Below are positions 10,578 through 17,748 of a stretch of DNA of 33,061 bases, one piece after another (positions within the stretch are counted from its first letter, which is position 1; each line of letters begins with the position of its first letter). The notes under the pieces are model-generated. The model searched no databases. It saw nothing but the letters and a program-made list of their open reading frames with translations, and was not told the origin of the DNA. Source of the DNA: DATLYH01 sp035575035 (GTDB lineage Bacteria > Planctomycetota > Planctomycetia > Gemmatales > Gemmataceae); contig DATLYH010000148.1 in the NCBI GenBank assembly GCA_035575035.1, positions 1 to 33,061 of the forward strand, written 5' to 3'. The position numbers and the translations under genes are program-made.

Positions 10578-12062
10578 TTATCCGCCTGGGGCGCCGGGTT
10601 TCTCCGGCATCTTCTCGCCCGGCAAGGCCGGTGGCTTGTCGCCGGGCGGCCCCGGCGGCTTATCACCGGGCACTGTAGGCACTGTCTGGTCCGGCCGGAA
10701 GGGGGCGTCCGCCTGGGGCTGATCGGGCGGCGCCAGCAGTTTCTCCTGATCCTCCTTGGTGACGAGCGGGGCCTCGTAGTCGCGGTCGTGCAGGCAGACC
10801 AGCAGCCCGCTGTGGGCCGCCAGGTACAGCCGGTCGGTGTGTTCGTTGCTGATCGGCCAGACAAACTCGCGCGTGCCGTCGTAGACGCTCAGGGTCGTGC
10901 CGCGGGCCCGGTCCAGTACCATCAGCCGGCCGTGGCGGTCGGCGGCATAAACGAACTTCGGATTGGCCGCCAGGAAGCGTTCGGCGGTGCGGTTCCGCCA
11001 GATGGTATCTCCCGTGAGCCGGTCGAGGCGGTACAACCCGCTGCCGTCGGGAGCAACGTAGACATCCTCGTTGGTCACCGCGGGCTTCTGGGTGATCGGA
11101 TTGCCGCCGGTGAAGCGCCACAGCACCTTGCCCGAGGGGACATGCAGGGCGTACAGGCTGCCGTTGTGGGCGGCGATGTAGGCGGTGTCGCCGTACTGCG
11201 CCGGCGGCACCGAGATCCGCCCTTCGGCCAGGAAGCGGTACGGCCGGAGGGAGATGTCGGTCCTCTTGGGCACGACGGCGACAGTGCCGTTCGCACCGGC
11301 CCAGAGCACTTCGGCATTGGTCAGCAGGGGGGGCTGTTCGACGTCGATGCCGGCCCGGCCGGTCGAGCGGAGGACCGGCTGCGGTCCGCTTTCCCGCGAG
11401 CGGCCGGCCACCGCCGCCGAGGCCAACGGCCCGATACCGGCACCGGTGCCGCTGGTGCCGCCGTAGAAAGTCGGGGCATGGGTCACCTTCCCGCGCTCCT
11501 CCCGCGGCAGGTAATTTTTGTTGGCCGCGATCCCCGTGAGCGTGACCTGGTGGCGGCTGACCTCCGGCAGCAAATAGACAATCAGCCCGCCGCCGTTGAG
11601 ACCGAGATAGATCTGCTCGCTGTCGGCCGCAGGTCCCGCCGAGGCCGCGTCGGGCAGGTTGAACTGCCACTGCAAGGCGCCGGTGGCGCGGTCCAGGGCG
11701 TACAGCCAGGTTCCGTGAACCACGAAGACCGCCTTCTGGTTATAGCCCAGCGGATGGGAGACCTCGTAAGGGACGCCCACCCGGTTGCGCCAGAGGGTCT
11801 GGCCGGTGTCGCGATCCAGGGCCAGGATCAGGCCGCTGCGGGTCTGCACCAGTATCTGCCGGCCGGCGAACTGCAAGGTAAAGATGCCGTCGCGCGTCCC
11901 GTCCATGGGCACGCCGACGTACCACCCCAGCTTCAGGTTAAGCCGGTCGAGGGCCTCCCGGGGCGGCAGGGCCGGGCGAGTGTAGACCTGCTTCGGGTCC
12001 TGGGCCGTTGCCGTCGCTGCCGTCAGCACGAACGTCATCACCGCGATAAGGAGCTTGTTCAT
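10578..12062 (-). CDS. Secreted PQQ-type beta-propeller repeat protein with proline-rich tail
   Basis: A 494-residue exported protein. An N-terminal signal peptide (LLIAVMTFVLTAATATAQ, about 3-21) is followed by repeated PQQ-like blades, each with an ALDRxTGxxLW-type core: LALDRDTGQTLWRN, YALDRATGALQWQF, YALHVPSGKVLWRF and YRLDRLTGDTIWRN. The C-terminal 50 or so residues are low complexity, with PGDKPPGPPGDKPPALPGEK repeats. Such proteins usually serve as scaffolds or outer-compartment interaction modules. No enzymatic cofactor ligands of a quinoprotein dehydrogenase are evident, so PQQ binding is doubtful. The ATG at 12062 begins a clean signal peptide but has no good Shine-Dalgarno. It lies just upstream of the permease gene and could be cotranscribed with it. 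Confidence 0.88.
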   Translation of the reverse strand: MNKLLIAVMTFVLTAATATAQDPKQVYTRPALPPREALDRLNLKLGWYVGVPMDGTRDGIFTLQFAGRQILVQTRSGLILALDRDTGQTLWRNRVGVPYEVSHPLGYNQKAVFVVHGTWLYALDRATGALQWQFNLPDAASAGPAADSEQIYLGLNGGGLIVYLLPEVSRHQVTLTGIAANKNYLPREERGKVTHAPTFYGGTSGTGAGIGPLASAAVAGRSRESGPQPVLRSTGRAGIDVEQPPLLTNAEVLWAGANGTVAVVPKRTDISLRPYRFLAEGRISVPPAQYGDTAYIAAHNGSLYALHVPSGKVLWRFTGGNPITQKPAVTNEDVYVAPDGSGLYRLDRLTGDTIWRNRTAERFLAANPKFVYAADRHGRLMVLDRARGTTLSVYDGTREFVWPISNEHTDRLYLAAHSGLLVCLHDRDYEAPLVTKEDQEKLLAPPDQPQADAPFRPDQTVPTVPGDKPPGPPGDKPPALPGEKMPEKPGAPGG

Positions 12063-12184
12063 CAGAGTTTACCCGTAGACAGGCCATGCCGGTACAGAAG
12101 CGATCCGACCACCTACCTCCAATCTATCACATGACCGCCCTTGCCGGTAATTGATATCATCCGATTCGCCGGCCGCGGGGGCAG

Positions 12185-12628
12185 TCATGGGTTGGACCGC
12201 CGCTTGGCCGCGAAGAAATCGCTGAGGATGGCACTGCAACGATCCGCCAGGACGCCGCCGATGACTTGGGCGCGATGGTTGAGCCGCGGGTCCGAGGTGA
12301 TCTGGTAGAGGGTGTGGCAGGCGCCGGCCTTGGGGTCGGCGGCCCCGTAAACCACCAGCGGCAGCCGGGCCAGGACAATCGCCCCGGCACACATCGGGCA
12401 GGGCTCCAGGGTGACGTAAAGGAAGCAATCCTCCAGCCGCCACGACCGCAGCGCCTGGGCCGCCTGGGTAATGGCGATCATCTCGGCGTGGGCGGTCGGG
12501 TCCTGGAGCTGCTCGCGTTGGTTGTGCGCCCGGGCGATCACGCCGCGCTGGGCCGACACAATGACGGCACCGATCGGCACCTCGTCCTCGCGGGCGGCGG
12601 CCTCGGCTTCCTCCAGTGCCATCTCCAT
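12185..12628 (-). CDS. tadA: tRNA-specific adenosine deaminase TadA
   Basis: A 147-residue zinc deaminase, the usual length for TadA, which converts A34 to inosine in the tRNA-Arg anticodon. Catalytic motifs are TAHAEM (zinc His plus proton-shuttle Glu) and TLEPCPMCAGAIV (the two zinc cysteines). The N-terminal MEMALEEAEAAAREDEVPIG and C-terminal GGVLADRCSAILSDFFAAKR are typical. The ATG at 12628 has no ribosome site. A TTG at 12709 preceded by AAGAGG would add 27 residues and is an alternative start. The same frame is open back to 13054 because of the frameshift in the mazF-like gene, so a MazF-TadA fusion is formally possible. It is on the same strand as the toxin-antitoxin pair. Confidence 0.92.
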   Translation of the reverse strand: MEMALEEAEAAAREDEVPIGAVIVSAQRGVIARAHNQREQLQDPTAHAEMIAITQAAQALRSWRLEDCFLYVTLEPCPMCAGAIVLARLPLVVYGAADPKAGACHTLYQITSDPRLNHRAQVIGGVLADRCSAILSDFFAAKRRSNP

Positions 12629-12726
12629 GTGATGGACATGGAACGGGTGCCGGGGATCGGTCAACGGCAGGTCAAAGGGGGAGAAGTCCAAGCGCTGGTC
12701 CTCAATCAAGTCGGCCTCTTGACGGA

Positions 12727-13054
12727 TCAGGAAAAGCCTTGCGAAATGCGATTCTGAACCTCGGCCCAGTCCCGGTCGCTCAGCCGGCCGATGTGGCGGA
12801 GAACCCTTGTCTCGACGACCGTCGCCAAGAGCATGCGGACCGTAGAAGGCACTCTCAGGTTCGCGGCGCCCCAATCGACCAGAAGAGTAATCCGTGCTGC
12901 TCCGCGGAGGGGGCGAGGTGATGGCGGCAACGACGACATCACCCTGCTGGTTGTAGCCCGGCCCCGAGACGACCACGGCAGGCTGTGCCCTTTCGCCCTG
13001 TCGGTCGCGAAAGGGAAATGGAATCAGCACGACATCGCCGGGGTCAAGCGCCAT
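12727..13054 (-). pseudogene. MazF/PemK-family toxin gene, frameshifted
   Basis: The first 47 or so residues, from the ATG at 13054, are a good MazF/PemK N-terminus: DPGDVVLIPFPFRDRQGERA, PAVVVSGPGYNQQGDVVVAAITS. The family C-terminus continues in a different frame, ITLLVDWGAANLRVPSTVRM then LLATVVETRVLRHIGRLSDR, ending at a TGA at 12727-12729. The two halves join if one base is removed from the run of five G at 12909-12913 (plus strand), giving AAITSPLRGAARITLLVDW, which fits the family. The intact product would be about 108 residues, an mRNA interferase cutting RNA sequence-specifically. As written the toxin is dead unless ribosomes slip at the run; a sequencing error in the homopolymer is equally possible. 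It overlaps the antitoxin gene by 11 bases. Confidence 0.8.
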
Positions 13055-13259
13055 ACAACCTCTTCCAGTCGTCGTAGATGGCGTCCTGGGGGTTGTCCCA
13101 CTCCACTTCCAGGCGGTTCATTCCCAATTCAGACCATCCCTCGCGTTCAGCTTCCTCGGCGGAGTAAATCACCACCTCCACCTCCGCCCCTTCCGGCAGT
13201 TCAAGAGGTTGGTCCAGCTCCACCGCCTGATTCCGATATCGGCCCTTCACGCGGATCAT
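13044..13259 (-). CDS. AF2212-like (DUF104-type) antitoxin
   Basis: A 71-residue acidic protein. The N-terminus MIRVKGRYRNQAVELDQPLE followed by LPEGAEVEVVIYS is the short beta-barrel-like module of AF2212/DUF104-type antitoxins. The C-terminal half, with EGWSELGMNRLEVEWDNPQD, is the flexible toxin-wrapping segment. The ATG at 13259 has a strong GAGGAG six bases upstream. Its stop overlaps the start of the MazF-like gene by 11 bases, the usual antitoxin-first arrangement of a type II pair. A TAGAAT (-10-like) lies at 13291-13296 on the same strand, without a convincing -35. With the toxin frameshifted, this antitoxin may be a leftover. Confidence 0.82.
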   Translation of the reverse strand: MIRVKGRYRNQAVELDQPLELPEGAEVEVVIYSAEEAEREGWSELGMNRLEVEWDNPQDAIYDDWKRLYGA

Positions 13260-13348
13260 GAAATCTCCTCTCAGGGAAGGTTCTCCGACTATTCTACGCC
13301 AGGCCAGGTTCCTCGGGCCGCGGATCGGACCATCAACCGGCGAAACAG

Positions 13349-14362
13349 TTACGGTTCGGCGCCCGACTTCGGGAAGCGCTTCGACACGAACACCTCTTCC
13401 CCCTTCTCCGTCTTGCGGACGATGTAGGCGGCGGCCCCCTCGGTATCCTCCACCAGGGCCAACCCCCTCTCGGGGCCGAGGACGCTGACGGCAGTCGCCA
13501 GGCTGTCCGCCGTGGTGCCGTCGCGGGCCATCACGGTAACGCTGCTCCGGCCGATGACCGGCATCCCGGTCCGGGGGTCGATGATGTGTGAGTAGCGCCG
13601 GCCGTCGATCTCCACAAATTGCTCGGCGTCGCCGGAGGTGGACACCGCCGCGTCGCGCAGCCGCAGCGAGCGGCGAGGCCGGGCCTCGGGGTTTTCCAGC
13701 GGAGCGATGCCGATGGCCCAGCCCGCGGTGTCGGGCGGCGGGCCGCTGACGGCGATGTCGCCACCGGCCGCCACCAGGGCCCGGTCGATGCCGTGCTTCT
13801 TGAGCACCGCCAGGGCCGCGTCAGCGGCATAACCCTTGGCGATGCCGCCCAGGTCGAGCTGCATCCCGGGCTTCAGCAGTTGGACCGTGCGGGCCTTCTC
13901 GTCAAGGCGGACCATTGAATAGCCCACCAACTCCCGGGCCCGATCCAGTTCCTTGGGGTCGGGCAGCCGGCGGGTCTTGCGCGCCTGCCGCCATAACCGC
14001 ACCACCGGGCCAACCGTCACGTCAAAGGCGCCGCCCGAACGTCTGGACAGTTCCTGGGCGCGCGATAGGACGAAGAAAAGATCGTCGCTGACGCGGACCG
14101 GCTCGCCGCCGGCCTGGGCGCAGAGTTGCATCAATTCACTGGTCGGACGGTAGTCGCTCATGATACCATCAAGGCCGGCGATGCGCTCGAAGGCCGCCTT
14201 TACTGCCCGGTCGGCGGCCGCCTCGTCGGCGGCATAAACGATGATCTGAAACCGCGTGCCCATGTGCGGCTGGGTAAATGTGAAGCGCGATAGCTCCGCA
14301 CCGTGGACCCCAAGGACCGCCAGCAAAAACACAGGTGGCGCGAACAGGAATGGCTTGACCAT
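13349..14362 (-). CDS. apbE: FAD:protein FMN transferase (ApbE)
   Basis: A 337-residue ApbE-family protein, which covalently attaches FMN from FAD to a threonine of target flavoproteins outside the membrane using magnesium. A signal peptide (about 4-21, FLFAPPVFLLAVLGVHG) lacks a lipobox cysteine, so it is exported rather than lipid-anchored by sequence. Family motifs are HMGTRFQI (33-40), LDGIMSDYRPTSEL (64-77), LDLGGIAKGYAADAAL (169-184), ALVAAGGDIAVSG (195-207), YSHIIDPRTGMPV (257-269) and TTADSLATAVSVLG (283-296), where the metal-binding aspartate sits. The frame is open upstream through the repeat array to 14602, but the ATG at 14362 with GAGG upstream directly precedes the signal peptide. 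No FMN-target flavoprotein gene is visible nearby. Confidence 0.93.
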   Translation of the reverse strand: MVKPFLFAPPVFLLAVLGVHGAELSRFTFTQPHMGTRFQIIVYAADEAAADRAVKAAFERIAGLDGIMSDYRPTSELMQLCAQAGGEPVRVSDDLFFVLSRAQELSRRSGGAFDVTVGPVVRLWRQARKTRRLPDPKELDRARELVGYSMVRLDEKARTVQLLKPGMQLDLGGIAKGYAADAALAVLKKHGIDRALVAAGGDIAVSGPPPDTAGWAIGIAPLENPEARPRRSLRLRDAAVSTSGDAEQFVEIDGRRYSHIIDPRTGMPVIGRSSVTVMARDGTTADSLATAVSVLGPERGLALVEDTEGAAAYIVRKTEKGEEVFVSKRFPKSGAEP

Positions 14363-14373
14363 CAGAAACACCT

Positions 14374-14567
14374 CGTTCCCCGCGCCCCCGCTTCGGGAGA
14401 GAGAGGCGGGGGTGAGGGGGCGATTACTTCTCCCCTCTCTCCTGTGGGGGAAAGGGGTTGAGGGCGAGGGGGCAATTACTTCTCCCCTCTCCCCTGTGGG
14501 GGAGAGGGGTTGGGGGTGAGGGGGCACGAATCGTTCCCCGCGCCCCCGCTTCGGGGGAGAGGGGAAC
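14374..14567. repeat. Palindromic/tandem GC-rich repeat array
   Basis: This fills most of the 303-base gap between the divergent apbE and SUMF1-like genes. Two 52-base direct repeats lie side by side (14421-14472 and 14473-14524), each with a TCTCCCCTCTCC arm, a TGTGGGGGA turn and a G-rich arm ending in GAGGGGG. They are flanked by two copies of CGTTCCCCGCGCCCCCGCTT, at 14374-14393 and 14532-14551. Each unit can fold into a GC-rich hairpin. No gene is seen in the array. It is too short and degenerate for a CRISPR array and has no spacers. Its sequence resembles 6530-6563 and 24821-24924. Confidence 0.8.
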
Positions 14568-14665
14568 GGCCGCCCCGGACACGCAGCACGCTGACCGAGC
14601 AACCGGGGTCTCCGGCGCGGCGTCAGGCCGCGATTGCTCAGGCCTATTCAGGGAGTCTATCACAG

Positions 14666-15730
14666 ATGAAACGATTGTTACAGCATCCCGGGGCGTGGGG
14701 CTTCCTCCTGGCGGCGGCCGGGGCGGGGCTGGCGTTTCTGGCGGCGATGGCTCCGGCAGAACAAGCGGCGGCCGATGCCCTGCCCAAAATCGAGCCGCCA
14801 CCGCACAAGAACTACGTCGAGACCATTCCCGGCACCAAGATCACGTTCGAGATGGTGGCCATCCCCGGCGGCACCTTCCTGATGGGGAGTCCTCCTACCG
14901 AGAAGGGCCGCACCGACGAGGAGGGGCCGCAGCACCCCGTCACGATCCGGCCGTTCTGGATGGGCAAGAAGGAGGTGACGTGGGAAGAATATGACCTGTG
15001 GTGGAAGGACAAGCCGGGCAATAAAGATGAGCAGATGGCGGCCGAGAAGCGCGGCCTGACCGGCAAGGAGTTCGACGCCATCACCCGGCCGACGCCTCCC
15101 TACGCCGACGAGACGTTTGGCCACGGCCGTGATGGTGTCCCCTGTCTGGCCATCACCCATCATGCCGCCATGGAGTACTGCTACTGGCTGTCGCAGAAAA
15201 CCGGCAAGACATACCGGCTGCCGACCGAGGCGGAGTGGGAGTGGGCCTGCCGGGCCGGCAGCAAGACCGCATACTCGTTCGGCGACGACCCGCAGCAACT
15301 CGGCGATTATGCCTGGTACGAGAAGAACTCGGAGAACCTGGCCCACCCGGTCGGCACCAAGAAACCCAACGCCTGGGGCCTGCACGACATGCACGGCAAC
15401 GTCGCTGAGTGGTGCGTGGACCGCTACGAGAAGGGGGCCTACCTCAAGTTCCCGACCGACAAGCCGACGCTCGCGCCGGTGCTGCTGCCCGGGCCGGAGC
15501 GCTTCTCCCACGTGGTGCGCGGCGGCGCCTGGAACGACCGGGCCGAGCGGCTACGCAGCGCTGCCCGCCGCGGCTCCGACAAAAGCTGGATCCGGCAAGA
15601 CCCGCAGCGGCCGCAGAGCATCTGGTGGCTGACCGATGCCGATTTCGTCGGCTTTCGGATTGTTCGGGCCGTCGAGGAGCAGGACAATCTGAAGGGGCTG
15701 CGCTCCAAGGTTCGCTGGGAAAGTAACTGA
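14666..15730 (+). CDS. SUMF1 / formylglycine-generating-enzyme-like protein, probably non-catalytic
   Basis: A 354-residue exported or membrane-anchored protein. A hydrophobic segment at about 11-28 serves as signal or anchor. The FGE-sulfatase domain covers about 58-340: FEMVAIPGGTFLMGSP (61-76), PFWMGKKEVTWEEY (96-109), RLPTEAEWEWACRAG (184-198), WGLHDMHGNVAEWCVDRY (237-254), VVRGGAWNDR (283-292) and a final FVGFRIV. The paired active-site cysteines of true formylglycine-generating enzymes, expected just after the RGG-W motif, are absent; the sequence there is NDRAERLRSAARRGS. A sulfatase-activating role is therefore unlikely, and a structural or ligand-binding role more so. The ATG at 14666 has a weak GGGAG. 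A longer frame from 14510 reads through repeat DNA and is rejected. It lies 74 bases before the Gfo/Idh/MocA gene on the same strand. Confidence 0.87.
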   Translation: MKRLLQHPGAWGFLLAAAGAGLAFLAAMAPAEQAAADALPKIEPPPHKNYVETIPGTKITFEMVAIPGGTFLMGSPPTEKGRTDEEGPQHPVTIRPFWMGKKEVTWEEYDLWWKDKPGNKDEQMAAEKRGLTGKEFDAITRPTPPYADETFGHGRDGVPCLAITHHAAMEYCYWLSQKTGKTYRLPTEAEWEWACRAGSKTAYSFGDDPQQLGDYAWYEKNSENLAHPVGTKKPNAWGLHDMHGNVAEWCVDRYEKGAYLKFPTDKPTLAPVLLPGPERFSHVVRGGAWNDRAERLRSAARRGSDKSWIRQDPQRPQSIWWLTDADFVGFRIVRAVEEQDNLKGLRSKVRWESN

Positions 15731-15804
15731 ACGCCGGGCGGGGGCCGGGCGCCCCCGGCTGGCCACCGTCTCTCCGACGCATCCATCAAATGGGAGGAAA
15801 TCGC

Positions 15805-17151
15805 ATGACCGAGCAACGAACCACTCGCCGGGACTTCCTGAAAACCAGCGCCGCCGCGGCGGCCGTCACCACGTTGAGCCTGGCCCCGAACGTCCACGCG
15901 GCCGGCAGCGACACCATCAAGGTCGGTGTCATCGGTTGCGGCGGCCGCGGTTCGGGTGCTGCCGACAACGTGCTGCACGCCGCCGACAACGTCCAGATCG
16001 TGGCCCTCGGCGATGTCTTCAAGTTCCGCGTGGACGGCCTGCGCAAGCGGCTGCTTAACCTGAGCGAAAGCGACGAGATCAAGAAGCGCGGCAACAAGGT
16101 CGATCTCCCCGAGGAGCGTTGCTTTGCCGGCCTGGACTGTCATGAGAAAGTGATCAACACCCCCGGCGTCAACTATGTCATCCTGGCAACGCCGCCCGGT
16201 TTCCGGCCGCTGCACCTGCAAGCGGCGGTGGCGGCCGGCAAGCACATCTTCACCGAGAAGCCGGTCGCCGTGGACGGCCCCGGTATCCGCAAGGTGCTGG
16301 CCGCCTACGAGGAGTCGCTGAAAAAGAAACTGTGCATCGTCGCTGGCACCCAGCGCCGTCATCAGGCCCCTTACCTCGAAACCATCAAGCGCATCCACGA
16401 CGGGGAGATCGGCGACATCACCTCGATGCGCTGCTTCTGGAATCAGGGGGCCATCTGGTTCCGCAACCGCAGCGAGCTGGCCCAGCGGGGCGTGCCGGAC
16501 AGCGACCTGGCCTACCAGCTGCACAACTGGTATCACTTCGTCTGGACCTGCGGCGACCACATCGTCGAACAGCACGTGCACAACCTCGATGTCTGCAACT
16601 GGGCGATGAAGGACAAGCACCCGGTACGCTGCATCGGTGTTGGCAGCCGCAGCGCCCGGCCGGGCACCGGCGGGCAGTACAACCCGGCCGAGCACGGCAA
16701 CATCTTCGACCAGTTCTGCATCGACTTCGAGTACGAGGACGGCGTCCACATGTTGAGCATGTGCCGGCAGATCACCGGCTGCGACGGCAACATTCCGGGG
16801 GTCAGCGGCGTTTCGGAAGCGGTGGTCGGCACCAAGGGCGTCAGCCAGGTCAACGCCTACACGATCAACGGCCGGCGGGTAGCGACCGGACGGGGCCCCG
16901 ACCCGTATGTGCAGGAGCACACCGACCTGATCGAGGCGATCCGCGGCGGCCGGCCGATCAACGAGCTGAAGAACGTGGCCCACAGCACGCTGACGGCGAT
17001 CATGGGGCGGATGGCCGCCTACACCGGCAAGGCGGTCACCTGGGAAAAGGCGCTGAACTCCCAGGAGGACACCTACCCGCCGCGACTGGCCTGGGACATG
17101 AGCCTTCCGGTGCCGCCGGCGGCGGTGCCGGGAAAGACGCCGCTGGTATAG
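15805..17151 (+). CDS. Tat-exported Gfo/Idh/MocA family oxidoreductase
   Basis: A 448-residue NAD(P)-dependent oxidoreductase of the planctomycete exported kind. The N-terminus TTRRDFLKTSAAAAAVTTLS is a twin-arginine signal (RRDFLK at 8-13). The Rossmann domain begins KVGVIGCGGRGSG (39-51), the TEKPVAVD motif has E151-K152-P153, and the dimer/substrate domain contains HIVEQHVHNLDVCNWAM, holding the probable catalytic histidine/aspartate, and the later QEHTDLIEAIRGGRPINE. Substrates of this group are sugars or polyols such as inositol; the exact one cannot be inferred. An ATG at 15790 is in frame, but it overlaps GGGAGGAAA, the evident ribosome site for the ATG at 15805. It is probably cotranscribed with the SUMF1-like gene and is followed by a strong hairpin. 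Confidence 0.92.
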   Translation: MTEQRTTRRDFLKTSAAAAAVTTLSLAPNVHAAGSDTIKVGVIGCGGRGSGAADNVLHAADNVQIVALGDVFKFRVDGLRKRLLNLSESDEIKKRGNKVDLPEERCFAGLDCHEKVINTPGVNYVILATPPGFRPLHLQAAVAAGKHIFTEKPVAVDGPGIRKVLAAYEESLKKKLCIVAGTQRRHQAPYLETIKRIHDGEIGDITSMRCFWNQGAIWFRNRSELAQRGVPDSDLAYQLHNWYHFVWTCGDHIVEQHVHNLDVCNWAMKDKHPVRCIGVGSRSARPGTGGQYNPAEHGNIFDQFCIDFEYEDGVHMLSMCRQITGCDGNIPGVSGVSEAVVGTKGVSQVNAYTINGRRVATGRGPDPYVQEHTDLIEAIRGGRPINELKNVAHSTLTAIMGRMAAYTGKAVTWEKALNSQEDTYPPRLAWDMSLPVPPAAVPGKTPLV

Positions 17152-17161
17152 CGAAGCCCGG

Positions 17162-17195
17162 GGGCGTGAGGAGGGCGTGTGCCCTCCTCACGCCC
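17162..17195 (+). terminator. Perfect 15-bp hairpin downstream of the Gfo/Idh/MocA gene
   Basis: GGGCGTGAGGAGGGC (17162-17176) pairs perfectly with 17181-17195 around a GTGT loop, 10 bases after the stop. There is no T-run afterwards, so it may be a U-less terminator or an mRNA 3'-end stabiliser. Confidence 0.65.
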
Positions 17196-17237
17196 AAGGC
17201 AGTTGTAGCGCGCTGCCTGGGGCGATATGCTGAGGCC

Positions 17238-17438
17238 ATGAACACGGTAGAAGAAATTGAGCGCGCGGTACGTCAACTCTCCCCTGAGGAACTGGCGGTG
17301 TTTCGCGCCTGGTTTGCGGAGTTCGACGCCGAGGTCTGGGACCGGCAGTTCGAGCAGGATGTCGCCGCCGGGCGACTCGACCGATTCGCCGAGGAGGCCC
17401 TCCGCGACCTGCGCGAAGGGCGATGCACGGACCTGTGA
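17238..17438 (+). CDS. Small acidic antitoxin-like protein (RelE/ParE partner)
   Basis: A 66-residue acidic, helical protein: VEEIERAVRQLSPEELAVFR, FAEFDAEVWDRQFEQDVAAG, RLDRFAEEALRDLREGRCTD. This pattern is common in short antitoxins encoded directly before RelE/ParE-like toxins. No DNA-binding domain is recognisable, so autoregulation, if any, would need the complex. The ATG at 17238 has TGAGG five bases upstream. The last 16 bases overlap the start of the toxin gene, indicating translational coupling. A TTGTAG/TATGCT pair with 17-base spacing (17203-17231) lies just upstream but is too close to the ATG to leave a leader with the ribosome site, so I do not call it. Confidence 0.78.
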   Translation: MNTVEEIERAVRQLSPEELAVFRAWFAEFDAEVWDRQFEQDVAAGRLDRFAEEALRDLREGRCTDL

Positions 17439-17695
17439 GACACCGCGCCTCCCCCCGTTTCTGGGAATGTTTTCATCGGCTGCCCGCCGAGGTGCAGCGG
17501 CTAGCGGAACGTTGCTACGCGCTGCTGCGTGAGGACCCCCAGCACCCGTCGCTGCACTTCAAGAAGGTCGGGCGCTACTGGTCGGTCCGGGTCGGCCTGC
17601 ACTACCGGGCGTTGGCGGTCGAAGAGGGTTCCGACCTGGTCTGGTTCTGGATCGGGTCCCATGCCGATTATGATAAGCTGCTCGGGCAGGACTGA
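17423..17695 (+). CDS. RelE/ParE-family toxin-like protein
   Basis: A 90-residue basic protein with the RelE/ParE fold pattern: a helical first half (SPRFWECFHRLPAEVQRLAE, RCYALLREDPQHPSLHFKKV), then the beta strands YWSVRVGLHYRALAV and LVWFWIGSHADYDKLLGQ. The RVGLHYRAL strand and the final HADYDKL correspond to the conserved YRV.YRAL and H..Y..L elements of the family. It starts at an ATG inside the antitoxin gene, overlapping by 16 bases, and converges on the acyl-CoA dehydrogenase gene. Whether it cleaves mRNA (RelE) or poisons gyrase (ParE) cannot be decided from sequence alone. The frame is intact, unlike the MazF-like toxin at 12727-13054. Confidence 0.82.
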   Translation: MHGPVRHRASPRFWECFHRLPAEVQRLAERCYALLREDPQHPSLHFKKVGRYWSVRVGLHYRALAVEEGSDLVWFWIGSHADYDKLLGQD

Positions 17696-17748
17696 GCGCC
17701 GATCCACCTGCGAGCCTCTTCTGTCAACTGTTGGTTGTGCCCGTCCCG

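Noticed and set aside
14374..14567. Possible CRISPR array
   Set aside because: Only two adjacent repeat units with no spacers, GC-rich hairpin composition and no cas genes nearby.
15439..16983. 514-codon minus-strand open frame
   Set aside because: It is antisense to the SUMF1-like and Gfo/Idh/MocA genes, both of which have clear domain motifs on the plus strand.
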